A stretch of 64,000 bases of DNA from Roseateles oligotrophus (lineage in GTDB: Bacteria; Pseudomonadota; Gammaproteobacteria; Burkholderiales; Burkholderiaceae_C): the NCBI RefSeq assembly GCF_014204525.1, contig NZ_JACHLP010000005.1, positions 280,326 through 344,325 on the forward strand, in the 5' to 3' direction. This document shows positions 28,052-35,805 of the stretch, in pieces. Within the stretch, counting starts at the first letter, position 1, and each line of letters begins with the position of its first letter. The notes under the pieces are model-generated. The model was not told the DNA's origin. It did no database searches and saw only the letters and a program-made list of their open reading frames with translations. The translations under genes and the position numbers were made by a program.

Positions 28052-29305
28052 TCAAGCCTTGAGTTTGAAAGCGTCGGCATAGGCGGCGGGGGCCTTGCCG
28101 TCCCATAGCGTGCCGTCGACCAGCCTGGCGCTGCGCATGGGATCCTTGGGCACGGCGATCTTGAGTTGGGCGGCGGCCTGTTTGTAGAGCTCGATCTGGT
28201 TGATCTGCTGGGCCAGGGCCAGATAGTCCGGGTGGCTCTTCAGCAAGCCCCAGCGCTTGTGCTGGGTCAGGAACCACATGCCATCGCTCAGATAGGGGAA
28301 GTTGACCGCGCCATCGGCGAAGAACTTCATGGCATGGGGCTCGTCCCAGGTCTTGCCCAGGCCGTTCTGGTAGCGGCCCAGAATGCGCTGGCTGATGGCG
28401 TCGACGCTGGTGTTGACATAGGCCTTGTCGGCGATCACCTCGGCCATCTTCAGCTTGTTCTGCAGGCTGGCGTCTATCCAGCGGCCGGCTTCCAGCACGG
28501 CCATGATGACGGCGCGGGCCGTGTTGGGGTATTTCTTGGCGAAATCGCCGCTGCTGGCCAGCACTTTCTCGGGGTGGTCCCTCCAGATGTCTTGCGTGGT
28601 CGTCGCGGTGATGCCGATGCCGTCCATGATGGCGCGGTGGTTCCAGGGCTCGCCGACGCAATAGCCGTCCATATTGCCCACCCGCATATTGGCCACCATC
28701 TGGGGCGGGGGCACGGTGATGACCTTGCTGTCCTGCAAGGGATGGATGCCCTGGGCCGCCAGCCAGTAGTAAAGCCACATGGCGTGGGTGCCGGTCGGAA
28801 AGGTCTGCGCGAATACATATTCCCGCTTTTCCTTGCTCATCAGCTTGGCCAGGCTGGGGCCATCCACGGCCCCCTTGTCTGCCAGCTTTTTTGACAAGGT
28901 GATGGCCTGACCGTTCTGGTTCAGCGTCATCAGGACGGCCATGTCTTTCTTGGGGCCGGCGATGCCCAGATGCACGCCATACACCATGCCGTACAAGGCA
29001 TGGGCCATGTCCAGTTCGCCATTGACCAGCTTGTCGCGCACACCGGCCCAGGAGGCCTCCTTGCTGGCGACGATCTTGATGCCGTACTTCTTGTCAAAGC
29101 CCAGCACCGAGGCCATCACCAGCGAGGCGCAATCGGTCAGTGGAATAAAGCCGATACGGACCTCGTCCTTCTCCGGCTTGTCCGAGCCGGCGGCCCAGGC
29201 GCCGCCCGGCAGCGCGGCCCCCAGTGCGGCGCTCGCCGCGCCAGCCACCCATTGGCGTCTTTGCTCACTCATCAAACCTCTATTGATCTCGGCAACCTTG
29301 CGCAT
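28052..29305 (-). CDS. nrtA: nitrate-binding protein NrtA
   Basis: A 417-residue periplasmic solute-binding protein for nitrate/nitrite import. The leader has an RRQW twin-arginine-like motif followed by AAGSDKPEKDE, suggesting Tat export. Family motifs include IGFIPLTDCASLV, the AHALYGMVYGVHLG region and YCVGEPWNHRA. The start ATG at 29305 has GAGGAG eight bases before it. An ATG at 29272 would also keep the signal. This is the first structural gene of the assimilation operon, 41 bases after the leader terminator. Confidence 0.95.
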   Translation of the reverse strand: MRKVAEINRGLMSEQRRQWVAGAASAALGAALPGGAWAAGSDKPEKDEVRIGFIPLTDCASLVMASVLGFDKKYGIKIVASKEASWAGVRDKLVNGELDMAHALYGMVYGVHLGIAGPKKDMAVLMTLNQNGQAITLSKKLADKGAVDGPSLAKLMSKEKREYVFAQTFPTGTHAMWLYYWLAAQGIHPLQDSKVITVPPPQMVANMRVGNMDGYCVGEPWNHRAIMDGIGITATTTQDIWRDHPEKVLASSGDFAKKYPNTARAVIMAVLEAGRWIDASLQNKLKMAEVIADKAYVNTSVDAISQRILGRYQNGLGKTWDEPHAMKFFADGAVNFPYLSDGMWFLTQHKRWGLLKSHPDYLALAQQINQIELYKQAAAQLKIAVPKDPMRSARLVDGTLWDGKAPAAYADAFKLKA

Positions 29306-29345
29306 GGAAGCGACTCCTCAATCTGTGATTTCAGCGGCAGAAATG

Positions 29346-29364
29346 AAAAAAGGCGTCTCGACGC
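29346..29364 (-). terminator. leader terminator upstream of nrtA
   Basis: The minus strand reads GCGTC-GA-GACGC followed by a run of six T. The small hairpin is tight, but the GACGCCTTT arm can alternatively pair with P2 over nine bases around an inner hairpin (about 29370-29400), giving a stronger terminator. Confidence 0.7.
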
Positions 29365-29465
29365 TTCCCCAGGCCGATCGGCAATCCATGCCGGCCGGCC
29401 TGCGAAAAGAGTCGGACGCCTTTGCCCGATCCAACAATCCCTAACCCACGCCTTTGTGGGTCCTG
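29346..29465 (-). ncRNA. ANTAR two-hairpin antitermination leader of the nrtA operon
   Basis: Reading the minus strand, hairpin P1 (29445-29460) is CCCAC-AAAGGC-GTGGG and hairpin P2 (29413-29428) is CGGGC-AAAGGC-GTCCG. Both have the same six-base loop with A at position 1 and G at position 4, the signature recognised by ANTAR proteins such as NasR and NasT. A terminator follows at 29346-29364 with six T residues. Nine bases of P2 (AAAGGCGTC) are exactly complementary to GACGCCTTT in the terminator, so the two structures exclude each other. Confidence 0.85.
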
Positions 29466-29475
29466 CTCAGGTATC

Positions 29476-29491
29476 AGCACAATGCGTGCCA
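29476..29491 (-). promoter_or_regulatory. sigma-54-type promoter of the nitrate assimilation operon
   Basis: The minus strand reads TGGCACGCATTGTGCT. It matches TGGCAC-N5-TTGCW at all but one fixed position, with the invariant GG and GC in correct spacing. The predicted start near 29465 is only five bases before hairpin P1, which supports both assignments. Confidence 0.75.
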
Positions 29492-29520
29492 GCTTGTTCA
29501 GGCCTTGTTTGCCCGCCGCC

Positions 29521-29567
29521 TGCACGCTTTGCGCGCAATTCCTCTCGGCTGAGCGCCATCTTGGTGC
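29521..29567 (-). promoter_or_regulatory. two candidate NtrC enhancer sites
   Basis: TGCACG-CTTTG-CGCGCA (29521-29537) and GCGCC-ATCTT-GGTGC (29553-29567) are imperfect palindromes resembling TGCACC-N5-GGTGCA. They lie about 60 and 95 bases upstream of the predicted sigma-54 start, the usual range for NtrC. The second site overlaps the region just before the nasT stop. Confidence 0.5.
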
Positions 29568-29577
29568 GGCGGCGGAG

Positions 29578-30180
29578 TCATGTGGGGCGAAGCAGGGACT
29601 GCGCTTCAATGATGCGTTCGGCCACCTCCGCCAGCGCCGCGCCGCGGTCCATGGCCAGGCGGCGCAGGCGTTGGTAGGCGGCGTCTTCGTCCAGGCCCAG
29701 TTCGGCCATCAGAATGCCTTTGGCGCGCTCGATGCGCTTGCGGGCCGCCAACTGGGCCTCGCTGCGGTCCAGCTTCTGCCGCAGGGCCAGGTCTTGCTCG
29801 AAGCGGGCAATGGCAAGCTGCATCACCGCGGCCAGCCGCTGCGGCTGCAGTCCGGCGACCACATAGGCGCTGACGCCTGCCTTCAAGGCCCCACGCATGG
29901 GTGCGTCGCTGCCGTCCTCGGCAAACACCACCACCGGTTTGGGGCTTGCTTCATTCAGCGCGGCGAGATTCTCCAGCGTGTCGCGGGAGGGCGAGTTGCT
30001 GTCCACGATGACCACATCGGGCCGCAGGCGCAGCACGCAATCGTGGATCAGCGTGGCCTGCTCGATCACGCCCACTACCTCGCAGCCTTGGCGGGCCAGC
30101 TCCTGCTGGATCAGCTGGAGGTGGTGGGCGCCATCATTGATCAGCAGAACGCGCAAGGGTGAAGGTGGTGGTTTGGGCAT
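29578..30180 (-). CDS. nasT: ANTAR-domain antiterminator NasT
   Basis: A 200-residue protein with an N-terminal receiver-like domain (about 8-125) and a C-terminal ANTAR RNA-binding domain (about 140-195; RIERAKGILMAELGLDEDAAYQRLR). The receiver keeps an aspartate (VIVDSN) but lacks the usual Thr/Ser and Lys switch residues, so it is probably not controlled by normal phosphorylation. In known systems NasT is held by the nitrate sensor NasS and, when released, binds the two-hexaloop leader to prevent termination. It reads toward the nrtA leader. No nasS is next to it. Confidence 0.92.
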   Translation of the reverse strand: MPKPPPSPLRVLLINDGAHHLQLIQQELARQGCEVVGVIEQATLIHDCVLRLRPDVVIVDSNSPSRDTLENLAALNEASPKPVVVFAEDGSDAPMRGALKAGVSAYVVAGLQPQRLAAVMQLAIARFEQDLALRQKLDRSEAQLAARKRIERAKGILMAELGLDEDAAYQRLRRLAMDRGAALAEVAERIIEAQSLLRPT

Positions 30181-30227
30181 GGCAGGGCGAGGCCCGCAAT
30201 TTCCGTGCCGCCACGGGCGACCCGCCG

Positions 30228-31172
30228 CTATTCGACGCTGCGATCTGGCACCGACTTGGGCGCATAGCCGAAATAGCGCCGGAATGCCGCGCTGAAGTTG
30301 GACGGATGCTGGAAGCCCGTCCGGTAAGCGACGCTGGACACACGCTCGCCTGCAGCCAGCAGGTCCAGCGCGGCTTGCATGCGCACCTCCGTCAGCATGC
30401 GATACGGTGTGCTGCCGAACAGCTCGCGAAAGCCTTGTTTCAATGTGAACTCGTTGCTGCCGACTTGCGCGCACAGCCAAGCCACCGTCAGCGCCTGGTC
30501 GAAATGCTGGTGAATGAGCTCGCGGGCCGCGCAGATGCGGCGGTACTCGTCCGGCCGCCAGGCCGCTGGCTTGGCGGGCGGCGCCATGCAGCGGCCTTGC
30601 TCCGCCAGCAGGCTGAGCGCGGCGATCTGAATCTCCAGCAAAGAAGCGTCTGGCCTGGCATGGCCTTGCAGCAGCCTCTGCGCGAGACGGCTGAGCACCG
30701 GCTTGCTGGCGCCATGAAACACCTGGCAAGCGCTTCCGGCGCTCTGTGCGGGCGCAAGAGCCAGCGCTTCCAGCGAATACCGCCTTAGTGCCACGGTGTC
30801 CACAATCAGCCGCAGCTGGCATACATCGTCCCCGGCCCGGTAACGCCGCAGGCCGCGCGTCGCGCGCGCGGCGGTCACCGTGGTGTGGCCCGCCAGGAAG
30901 TCGAGCACGGCGCCGGCCGAGCTTTGGTAGCTGGAGGCGCCGGCCAGCGCGATCGTGACGGTCAGCGAAGGCGTGTCGCGTTCGATCACACTTTCCTCCA
31001 GCAGATCCCGTTGCGGCCGGTAGCGGGAGATGGCCAGGGTCAGGCCCTCGTCCAGGCGCAGGCGGTCGGCATATCCGATGCCGAGTTCGGCGGGGATGCG
31101 GGAGCGCTCCCAAGCCAAGCCGCCGTGCTCCTTCGTGCTGATGAGGTCGGTGCTCGAGAGTCGATAGCTCAT
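30228..31172 (-). CDS. AraC-family regulator of siderophore uptake (PchR-like)
   Basis: A 314-residue regulator with a C-terminal double helix-turn-helix (about 215-310; GSNEFTLKQGFRELFGSTPYRML split across the second half), typical of PchR and related siderophore-responsive activators. I chose the ATG at 31172, which has a GGAGGA site. Longer starts would run through the direct repeats and Fur box. It is divergent from a TonB-dependent receptor. Such proteins usually bind the ferric siderophore and activate the receptor gene. The ligand here is unknown. Confidence 0.88.
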   Translation of the reverse strand: MSYRLSSTDLISTKEHGGLAWERSRIPAELGIGYADRLRLDEGLTLAISRYRPQRDLLEESVIERDTPSLTVTIALAGASSYQSSAGAVLDFLAGHTTVTAARATRGLRRYRAGDDVCQLRLIVDTVALRRYSLEALALAPAQSAGSACQVFHGASKPVLSRLAQRLLQGHARPDASLLEIQIAALSLLAEQGRCMAPPAKPAAWRPDEYRRICAARELIHQHFDQALTVAWLCAQVGSNEFTLKQGFRELFGSTPYRMLTEVRMQAALDLLAAGERVSSVAYRTGFQHPSNFSAAFRRYFGYAPKSVPDRSVE

Positions 31173-31185
31173 GGAATCCTCCCAA

Positions 31186-31218
31186 CCGGAATGCATACGA
31201 AACAATCCGGAATGCATA
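31186..31218. promoter_or_regulatory. direct repeats, candidate AraC-regulator operator
   Basis: The 12-base sequence CCGGAATGCATA occurs at 31186-31197 and again at 31207-31218, exactly 21 bases apart, which puts both on the same DNA face. This is the usual layout of an AraC-family operator. It lies between the divergent regulator and receptor genes, within the regulator's 5' leader. Confidence 0.7.
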
Positions 31219-31222
31219 AATA

Positions 31223-31241
31223 TCAAATGATAATCATTCTC
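31223..31241. promoter_or_regulatory. Fur box
   Basis: TCAAATGATAATCATTCTC matches 15 of 19 bases of the Fur consensus, including the 13-base palindrome AATGATAATCATT. It sits between the AraC regulator and the receptor start at 31303, so both are expected to be iron-repressed. Confidence 0.85.
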
Positions 31242-31302
31242 ATACAGGAATTAGAGTGCTCGTCAATCGGCAGCAAAGCTGCTTCATCGACGGCAAATTC
31301 CT

Positions 31303-33369
31303 ATGAACGATGCAATATGTGGCGAGCAGCGCCTCGCCTTACGGACACCTGCGCGGCGGCTGTGGCTGGGGCTGCTACGGCGCCATCTGCTGGCCGGCGC
31401 CTGCGGCGCTGCCTTGGGTGTGTGCAGCTCGGCCGGGGCTGCGGAGGCGGGGCCGCCAACGGCCGCGCTGCCGGCGGTGACGGTGCGTGCCGAGAAGCTG
31501 GTGCAAGCCTTGGAGAAGGTGCCGGCCAGTCTCACCGTACTTGAGGGCCAGGAGAGCGAGCGGGCGGGCTTCTCCAGCCTGGCGCAGCTGGAGGGGCGCG
31601 TTCCCGGCTTGTCCTTCCAACCCTTTGGGCAGGCCGGCCTGAACGCACCGGTGATGCGCGGCCTGACGGCCAATTTCAGCAGCTTCTCGACCGCCGCCCT
31701 GCTATTGGTGGACGGTGTGCCGATGTTGACGGCGCAGGGCTTTGAATACGACTTTCTCGACCTCGACCGGATCGAGGTCTTGCGCGGGCCGCAGTCGACG
31801 CTGTATGGGCGCAATGCGGAGGCGGGCGTGATTGCGGTCCATAGCCTGCCGATGGACGGTGCGCCGCGAGCCAGCATGTCCGCGGAGGCCGGCAGCCGTA
31901 ACAAGCGATGGCTGCGCTTCTCGCTCGGCCGCGCACTGCTTCCGGACACGCTGGCGGCCAGCATCGCCGGAGGCTGGTCCGGGCAACAGGGCTTTATCGA
32001 CAATCTGTATACCGGGCGGCGGGAGGACGAGCGCGAGCAGCTGCACCTCAATCTGGGCCTGCGCTGGACACCAACGGCGGCGACCGAGCTGGTACTGCGC
32101 TACACGCGGCAGCAGTACGACGACGGTGCAGCACTCTGGGGCAGCCCTGCGTCGTCGCGGGCCCAGGTCGCCTCGGGCACGCCGAGCTGGAATCGCTCGC
32201 GCGGCCAGACCTTGTCGCTCAATGCCACGCAGGGCTTGGCTGCGGGCTTGCGCTTGCAGGCGATCACCGCCTACAGCGCCTTGCTTGACCGCGTGCAACA
32301 AGACACCGACTTCAGGCCGGCCGACCTGCTGCATATCGGCCGCGACCATCATCTGCGCAATCTATCGCAGGAGCTGAGGCTGGAAGGGCGGCTTGGCACG
32401 GCCGACTGGCTGGCCGGCATCTACGCCGATCGGCAGGACGACGCTTTACACAATCTGGCGAAGTCACCGATGGGCGCCAGCGATCTGCGGGTGGCCAGGC
32501 AGGGGAATACCTTCGCCTTGTTCACGAACTGGAACCAGCCTTTGAGCTCGGCGTGGTCCCTGTCGGCCGGCGCCCGCGTCGAACGCAACACGGTGGAGAT
32601 CCTGCCAGAGGGCGATGCGCGGCGGCAGGCCGGCTGGACCCAGGTCTCGCCCAGGCTCGCGCTGCAGTCCCGCTTCGCCCGCGATCAGCAGTGGTATCTC
32701 AGCGCAAGCCGTGGCGTGCGCGCCGGGGGCTTCAACGTGCTTTCGCCGGCCGTGCATTACCTGCCTTACGAGCCCGAGAAGGTCTGGTCCTACGAGGTGG
32801 GCATCAAGGGCAGGGCGGCCGACCGACGGTTGCGCCACTCCCTCGCGGCTTACCTGATGGAGGTCCGTGATATGCAGGTCATGCAGATGCCCGCGCCCGG
32901 CCTGGCCTATATCACCAGCGCCGCGGCGGCACGGTCCAAGGGCCTGGAGCTGGAGCTTGACTATCTGCCCGGCGGCGGCTGGCAGATCAAGAGCGGGCTG
33001 AGCTGGAACCACACCCGTTTCGAGCGCTTCCGCGACGCTGCCGCCGACTATGCCGGCAAACACAATCCCTTCGCTCCCGATTGGAGTGGCCACATCGGCC
33101 TGCGCTACGAGGCGCCTTCGGGCTGGTATGCGCAGGCGGGCTTGGTGGGCATGGGCAAGGTCTATCTCGACGCCGCGAACCGCTACGCACGCCAGGGCCA
33201 TGGTTTGCTGAACCTTCTCGGCGGCTATGCGCGAGGCGCATGGGAGTTCGCGGCCTACGCGAACAACGCTGCCAACAAACGCTACGACGCCGTGGGCTAC
33301 CAGAACGGTTTCGTGACGGTATTCAGCCCGCCGCGTGAGTTGGGCGCACGGCTGAGCTGGCGCCAGTGA
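31303..33369 (+). CDS. TonB-dependent siderophore receptor (FyuA/FptA-like)
   Basis: A 688-residue outer membrane receptor. It has an export signal ending near AGAA, a TonB-box-like ALPAVTVRA segment, a plug domain (about 60-165; LLVDGVPM, DRIEVLRGPQSTLYGRNAEAG split) and a 22-strand barrel ending in LGARLSWRQ. The plug resembles FyuA-type yersiniabactin/pesticin receptors more than catecholate receptors. It imports a ferric siderophore using TonB energy. It shares its promoter region with the AraC regulator and is followed by a methyltransferase and an MFS transporter. The exact siderophore cannot be read from sequence. Confidence 0.92.
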   Translation: MNDAICGEQRLALRTPARRLWLGLLRRHLLAGACGAALGVCSSAGAAEAGPPTAALPAVTVRAEKLVQALEKVPASLTVLEGQESERAGFSSLAQLEGRVPGLSFQPFGQAGLNAPVMRGLTANFSSFSTAALLLVDGVPMLTAQGFEYDFLDLDRIEVLRGPQSTLYGRNAEAGVIAVHSLPMDGAPRASMSAEAGSRNKRWLRFSLGRALLPDTLAASIAGGWSGQQGFIDNLYTGRREDEREQLHLNLGLRWTPTAATELVLRYTRQQYDDGAALWGSPASSRAQVASGTPSWNRSRGQTLSLNATQGLAAGLRLQAITAYSALLDRVQQDTDFRPADLLHIGRDHHLRNLSQELRLEGRLGTADWLAGIYADRQDDALHNLAKSPMGASDLRVARQGNTFALFTNWNQPLSSAWSLSAGARVERNTVEILPEGDARRQAGWTQVSPRLALQSRFARDQQWYLSASRGVRAGGFNVLSPAVHYLPYEPEKVWSYEVGIKGRAADRRLRHSLAAYLMEVRDMQVMQMPAPGLAYITSAAAARSKGLELELDYLPGGGWQIKSGLSWNHTRFERFRDAAADYAGKHNPFAPDWSGHIGLRYEAPSGWYAQAGLVGMGKVYLDAANRYARQGHGLLNLLGGYARGAWEFAAYANNAANKRYDAVGYQNGFVTVFSPPRELGARLSWRQ

Positions 33370-33403
33370 GGGCGAGCCTGAAACAAGGACAAGGAACATT
33401 CTG

Positions 33404-34438
33404 ATGACGATGAACTTCAAAGAAGACCATGCGCTGCAGCCATTCTGGCAATTGGTTGCAGCCCCCATCCAGACGCAGGCCTTGGAGCTGGCACTCGCGA
33501 AGGGTTTGCTGAATGCGCTGGAACATCACGCAACGATCGACGAGGTGGCCGAAAGATTTGCATTGCATCCGCGTAACACCGCCGTTTGGCTGGAGCTGCT
33601 GTGGAGCATGGGCATGCTCTCGCGCATTCGGCCCATGGGCGCTTACGCCACGATGTACGTCGCTTCGCCCCTGGCGCGGCGGTTTTTTTCACCGGCCTCC
33701 GCCGAGGACTGCTCGCAGGCCTGGCTGTACCGTGCCGGCTTTCTGCGCGGCTTTGCCGGGCAGATGGGCGATTTCATTGCGCAAGCCGAGGCGGCGCCGC
33801 CGGCCGAGCCGGCGAATCCAGCGGCCTGGGCCCGCGCCGCCCAGGCGCAGATTGCCCAGGAGCAACGCGCCGTGACCGTGCCGGCCGCTTTGCAACTGCT
33901 GCGCAATCTGCCCGCTCTTCCGGCATGCTGCCGTTTTCTCGATCTTGGCGGCGGCCCCGGCCTCGTGGCCATTGCCCTGGCCACGACCTATGCCGCCTGG
34001 CAGGGCACGGTCTGCGATCTGCCAGAGGCGGCCCAGATCGCGCAAGCGAATATCGATGAAGCAGGGCTGTCGTCCCGCATCGCCACGCTGGGCGCCAATC
34101 TTGACCGGGACCCGATAGGCAGTGGCTACGATCTGATCTGGTGCTCATCCGTGCTGCACTTCGTGCAAGACATCGACGCCGTGTTGCGCAAGATGTTCCA
34201 GGCATTGAAGCCGGGCGGGCGACTGCTTCTGGCGCATGCCGAGCAGCGCGAGGATGCCGAAATATGCGCACGGGTGCTGCCTTTTTACACGCCGATGCGG
34301 ATGCGAGGTCGGTATCTGCCGGAGCAGGGCGAGCTCGCAAGCGCCATGATCGATGCAGGCTTTGAGCCGGTCGATGCGCTGGAGCCGGCGTGCTTCCCGA
34401 TGGCGCCAGCCTGGGTCTATATCGGCAGGCGCCCATGA
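33404..34438 (+). CDS. class I SAM-dependent methyltransferase (O-methyltransferase-2 type fold)
   Basis: A 344-residue methyltransferase. An N-terminal winged-helix dimerisation domain (about 10-95) is followed by a Rossmann domain with the SAM motif FLDLGGGPGLVAIALA near residue 182 and the acidic D in CDLPEAA. This is the layout of small-molecule O-methyltransferases. It has an AAGGA site and lies 34 bases after the receptor gene. Its stop overlaps the MFS start (ATGA), so it clearly belongs to the uptake operon. Its substrate is unknown; no siderophore synthetase is present nearby. Confidence 0.85.
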   Translation: MTMNFKEDHALQPFWQLVAAPIQTQALELALAKGLLNALEHHATIDEVAERFALHPRNTAVWLELLWSMGMLSRIRPMGAYATMYVASPLARRFFSPASAEDCSQAWLYRAGFLRGFAGQMGDFIAQAEAAPPAEPANPAAWARAAQAQIAQEQRAVTVPAALQLLRNLPALPACCRFLDLGGGPGLVAIALATTYAAWQGTVCDLPEAAQIAQANIDEAGLSSRIATLGANLDRDPIGSGYDLIWCSSVLHFVQDIDAVLRKMFQALKPGGRLLLAHAEQREDAEICARVLPFYTPMRMRGRYLPEQGELASAMIDAGFEPVDALEPACFPMAPAWVYIGRRP

Positions 34439-35676
34439 GCGTCAGCGCACAGCGCGGGGCTGCATCGTGGTGGCCGCAGCACTTGGTTCTGGCTTGGCTC
34501 CACCTGGCGTTGTCGGCGCCGCTCATCTATCTGTACCTCGGGCTGCCGCTGCTGCTGCGCCAGCAGGGTTGGAGTGGCACCTCGATCGGCTTGCTGCAGT
34601 TGGCCGGCTTGCCGGCCATGCTGAAATTCGTGCTGGCCCTGCCCATCGAACGCCTCCGTCTGGGCCAGGCCAATTACCGCAACTGGGCCGCCCTGCTGGG
34701 CTTGGCCTATGCCGCAGCGCTGGCTTTGCTCGCGCTCCATGATCTGGCGCACAGCCCGCGCTGGCTGCTGTTTGGCCTGGCCATGGCGGTCAATCTGCTG
34801 GGAACCTGGGTCGATGTGCCGACCAATGCGCTCGCCATTGAAATCCTGCCGGAATCTGAGCGTGTTCGCGCCGGCGCCATTCGGTCGGCCGCGACCTCGC
34901 TGGGCGCCATCGTGGGCGGCGGCCTCGCACTCTTGATCCATGGGCGTTTTGGCTGGGCCGGCACCTTCATGGCGCTGACCGCCCCCGTGGTGTTGGGCGC
35001 TGCACTGATATTTGCCTTGCCGGCGAAGCGGGCAGGGCGGGCACCCGTCCCCGTGGCAGTGAAAGCAGGGTGGCGGGAGTGGATCGGCTACTTTGGCCTG
35101 CCGCAGCGTCGGCGCTGGTGCTTGCTGATGCTGTGCTACTTCCCCTTTGTGGGGGCCGCCTGGGTCTATCTGAAGCCCTTGCTGCTCGATCAGGGCTTCG
35201 AGCCGCAGCGGATCGCGATGCTCGTGGGCCTTGCCGGCGGTTTGGTCGGGGCGGTCTCCAGCCTAGCGGGTGCCTACCTGACGCGCGTCCTGGGGCTGGC
35301 CAGGACCTTGCCGGGCTTTGCCGTGTTCAATGTGATCGCATTGAGCGTCTTGCTCGCGGCCACGGTCTTGGCGACGTCAGCGCCTGTCTTCATGCTGGCC
35401 GCACTGATGGTTGCGGTGGCGATGGGCGCAAGCGCCGGGCTGGTGTTCGGCGCCATGATGTTCCATATTCGTCCGGGACTTGCCGCGCTGGACTACGGCC
35501 TGCAATCCAGCCTCTTTGTTCTTGCGCGTACGCTGGTGCCGTTTGCCGCCGGCGTATTGCTGGACCGTTTCGGTTATGCCGGGATGTTGGTCGGGTTGCT
35601 TGCCGGAACAGGATTTGCGTTGCTGCTGGCCTCGGGGATGGGGACTTCGGGCAAGCCGAGCGGGGCTCATCGCTGA
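34435..35676 (+). CDS. MFS transporter, RhtX/FptX-like siderophore importer
   Basis: A 413-residue membrane protein with twelve expected helices. It resembles the RhtX/FptX group, which carries ferric siderophores across the inner membrane as single proteins: note GLPLLLRQQGWSGTSIGLLQ at the start and TWVDVPTNALAIEIL near residue 125. It starts at the ATG overlapping the methyltransferase stop. With the TonB receptor it would complete uptake into the cytoplasm without an ABC transporter. Confidence 0.85.
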   Translation: MSVSAQRGAASWWPQHLVLAWLHLALSAPLIYLYLGLPLLLRQQGWSGTSIGLLQLAGLPAMLKFVLALPIERLRLGQANYRNWAALLGLAYAAALALLALHDLAHSPRWLLFGLAMAVNLLGTWVDVPTNALAIEILPESERVRAGAIRSAATSLGAIVGGGLALLIHGRFGWAGTFMALTAPVVLGAALIFALPAKRAGRAPVPVAVKAGWREWIGYFGLPQRRRWCLLMLCYFPFVGAAWVYLKPLLLDQGFEPQRIAMLVGLAGGLVGAVSSLAGAYLTRVLGLARTLPGFAVFNVIALSVLLAATVLATSAPVFMLAALMVAVAMGASAGLVFGAMMFHIRPGLAALDYGLQSSLFVLARTLVPFAAGVLLDRFGYAGMLVGLLAGTGFALLLASGMGTSGKPSGAHR

Positions 35677-35680
35677 GCTT

Positions 35681-35704
35681 AGGAGGCGGTTTTCTCCGTC
35701 TCCT
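35681..35704 (+). repeat. stem-loop after the MFS gene
   Basis: AGGAGGCGG and CCGTCTCCT pair over 8 of 9 positions around a TTTTCT loop, five bases after the MFS stop. No T-run follows, so termination is uncertain. Confidence 0.45.
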
Positions 35705-35805
35705 TGAAAGTTCGACAATGTGTATTATGTAAAATCACAGAAAAACAAAAGAAGGCGCCGTCACCGCCCACAAGAGTTCGAACGCATCACCGTCATCACT
35801 CAGCG

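Noticed and set aside
35681-35704. Terminator after the MFS transporter
   Set aside because: The hairpin is real, but no T-run follows, so it is listed only as a stem-loop.
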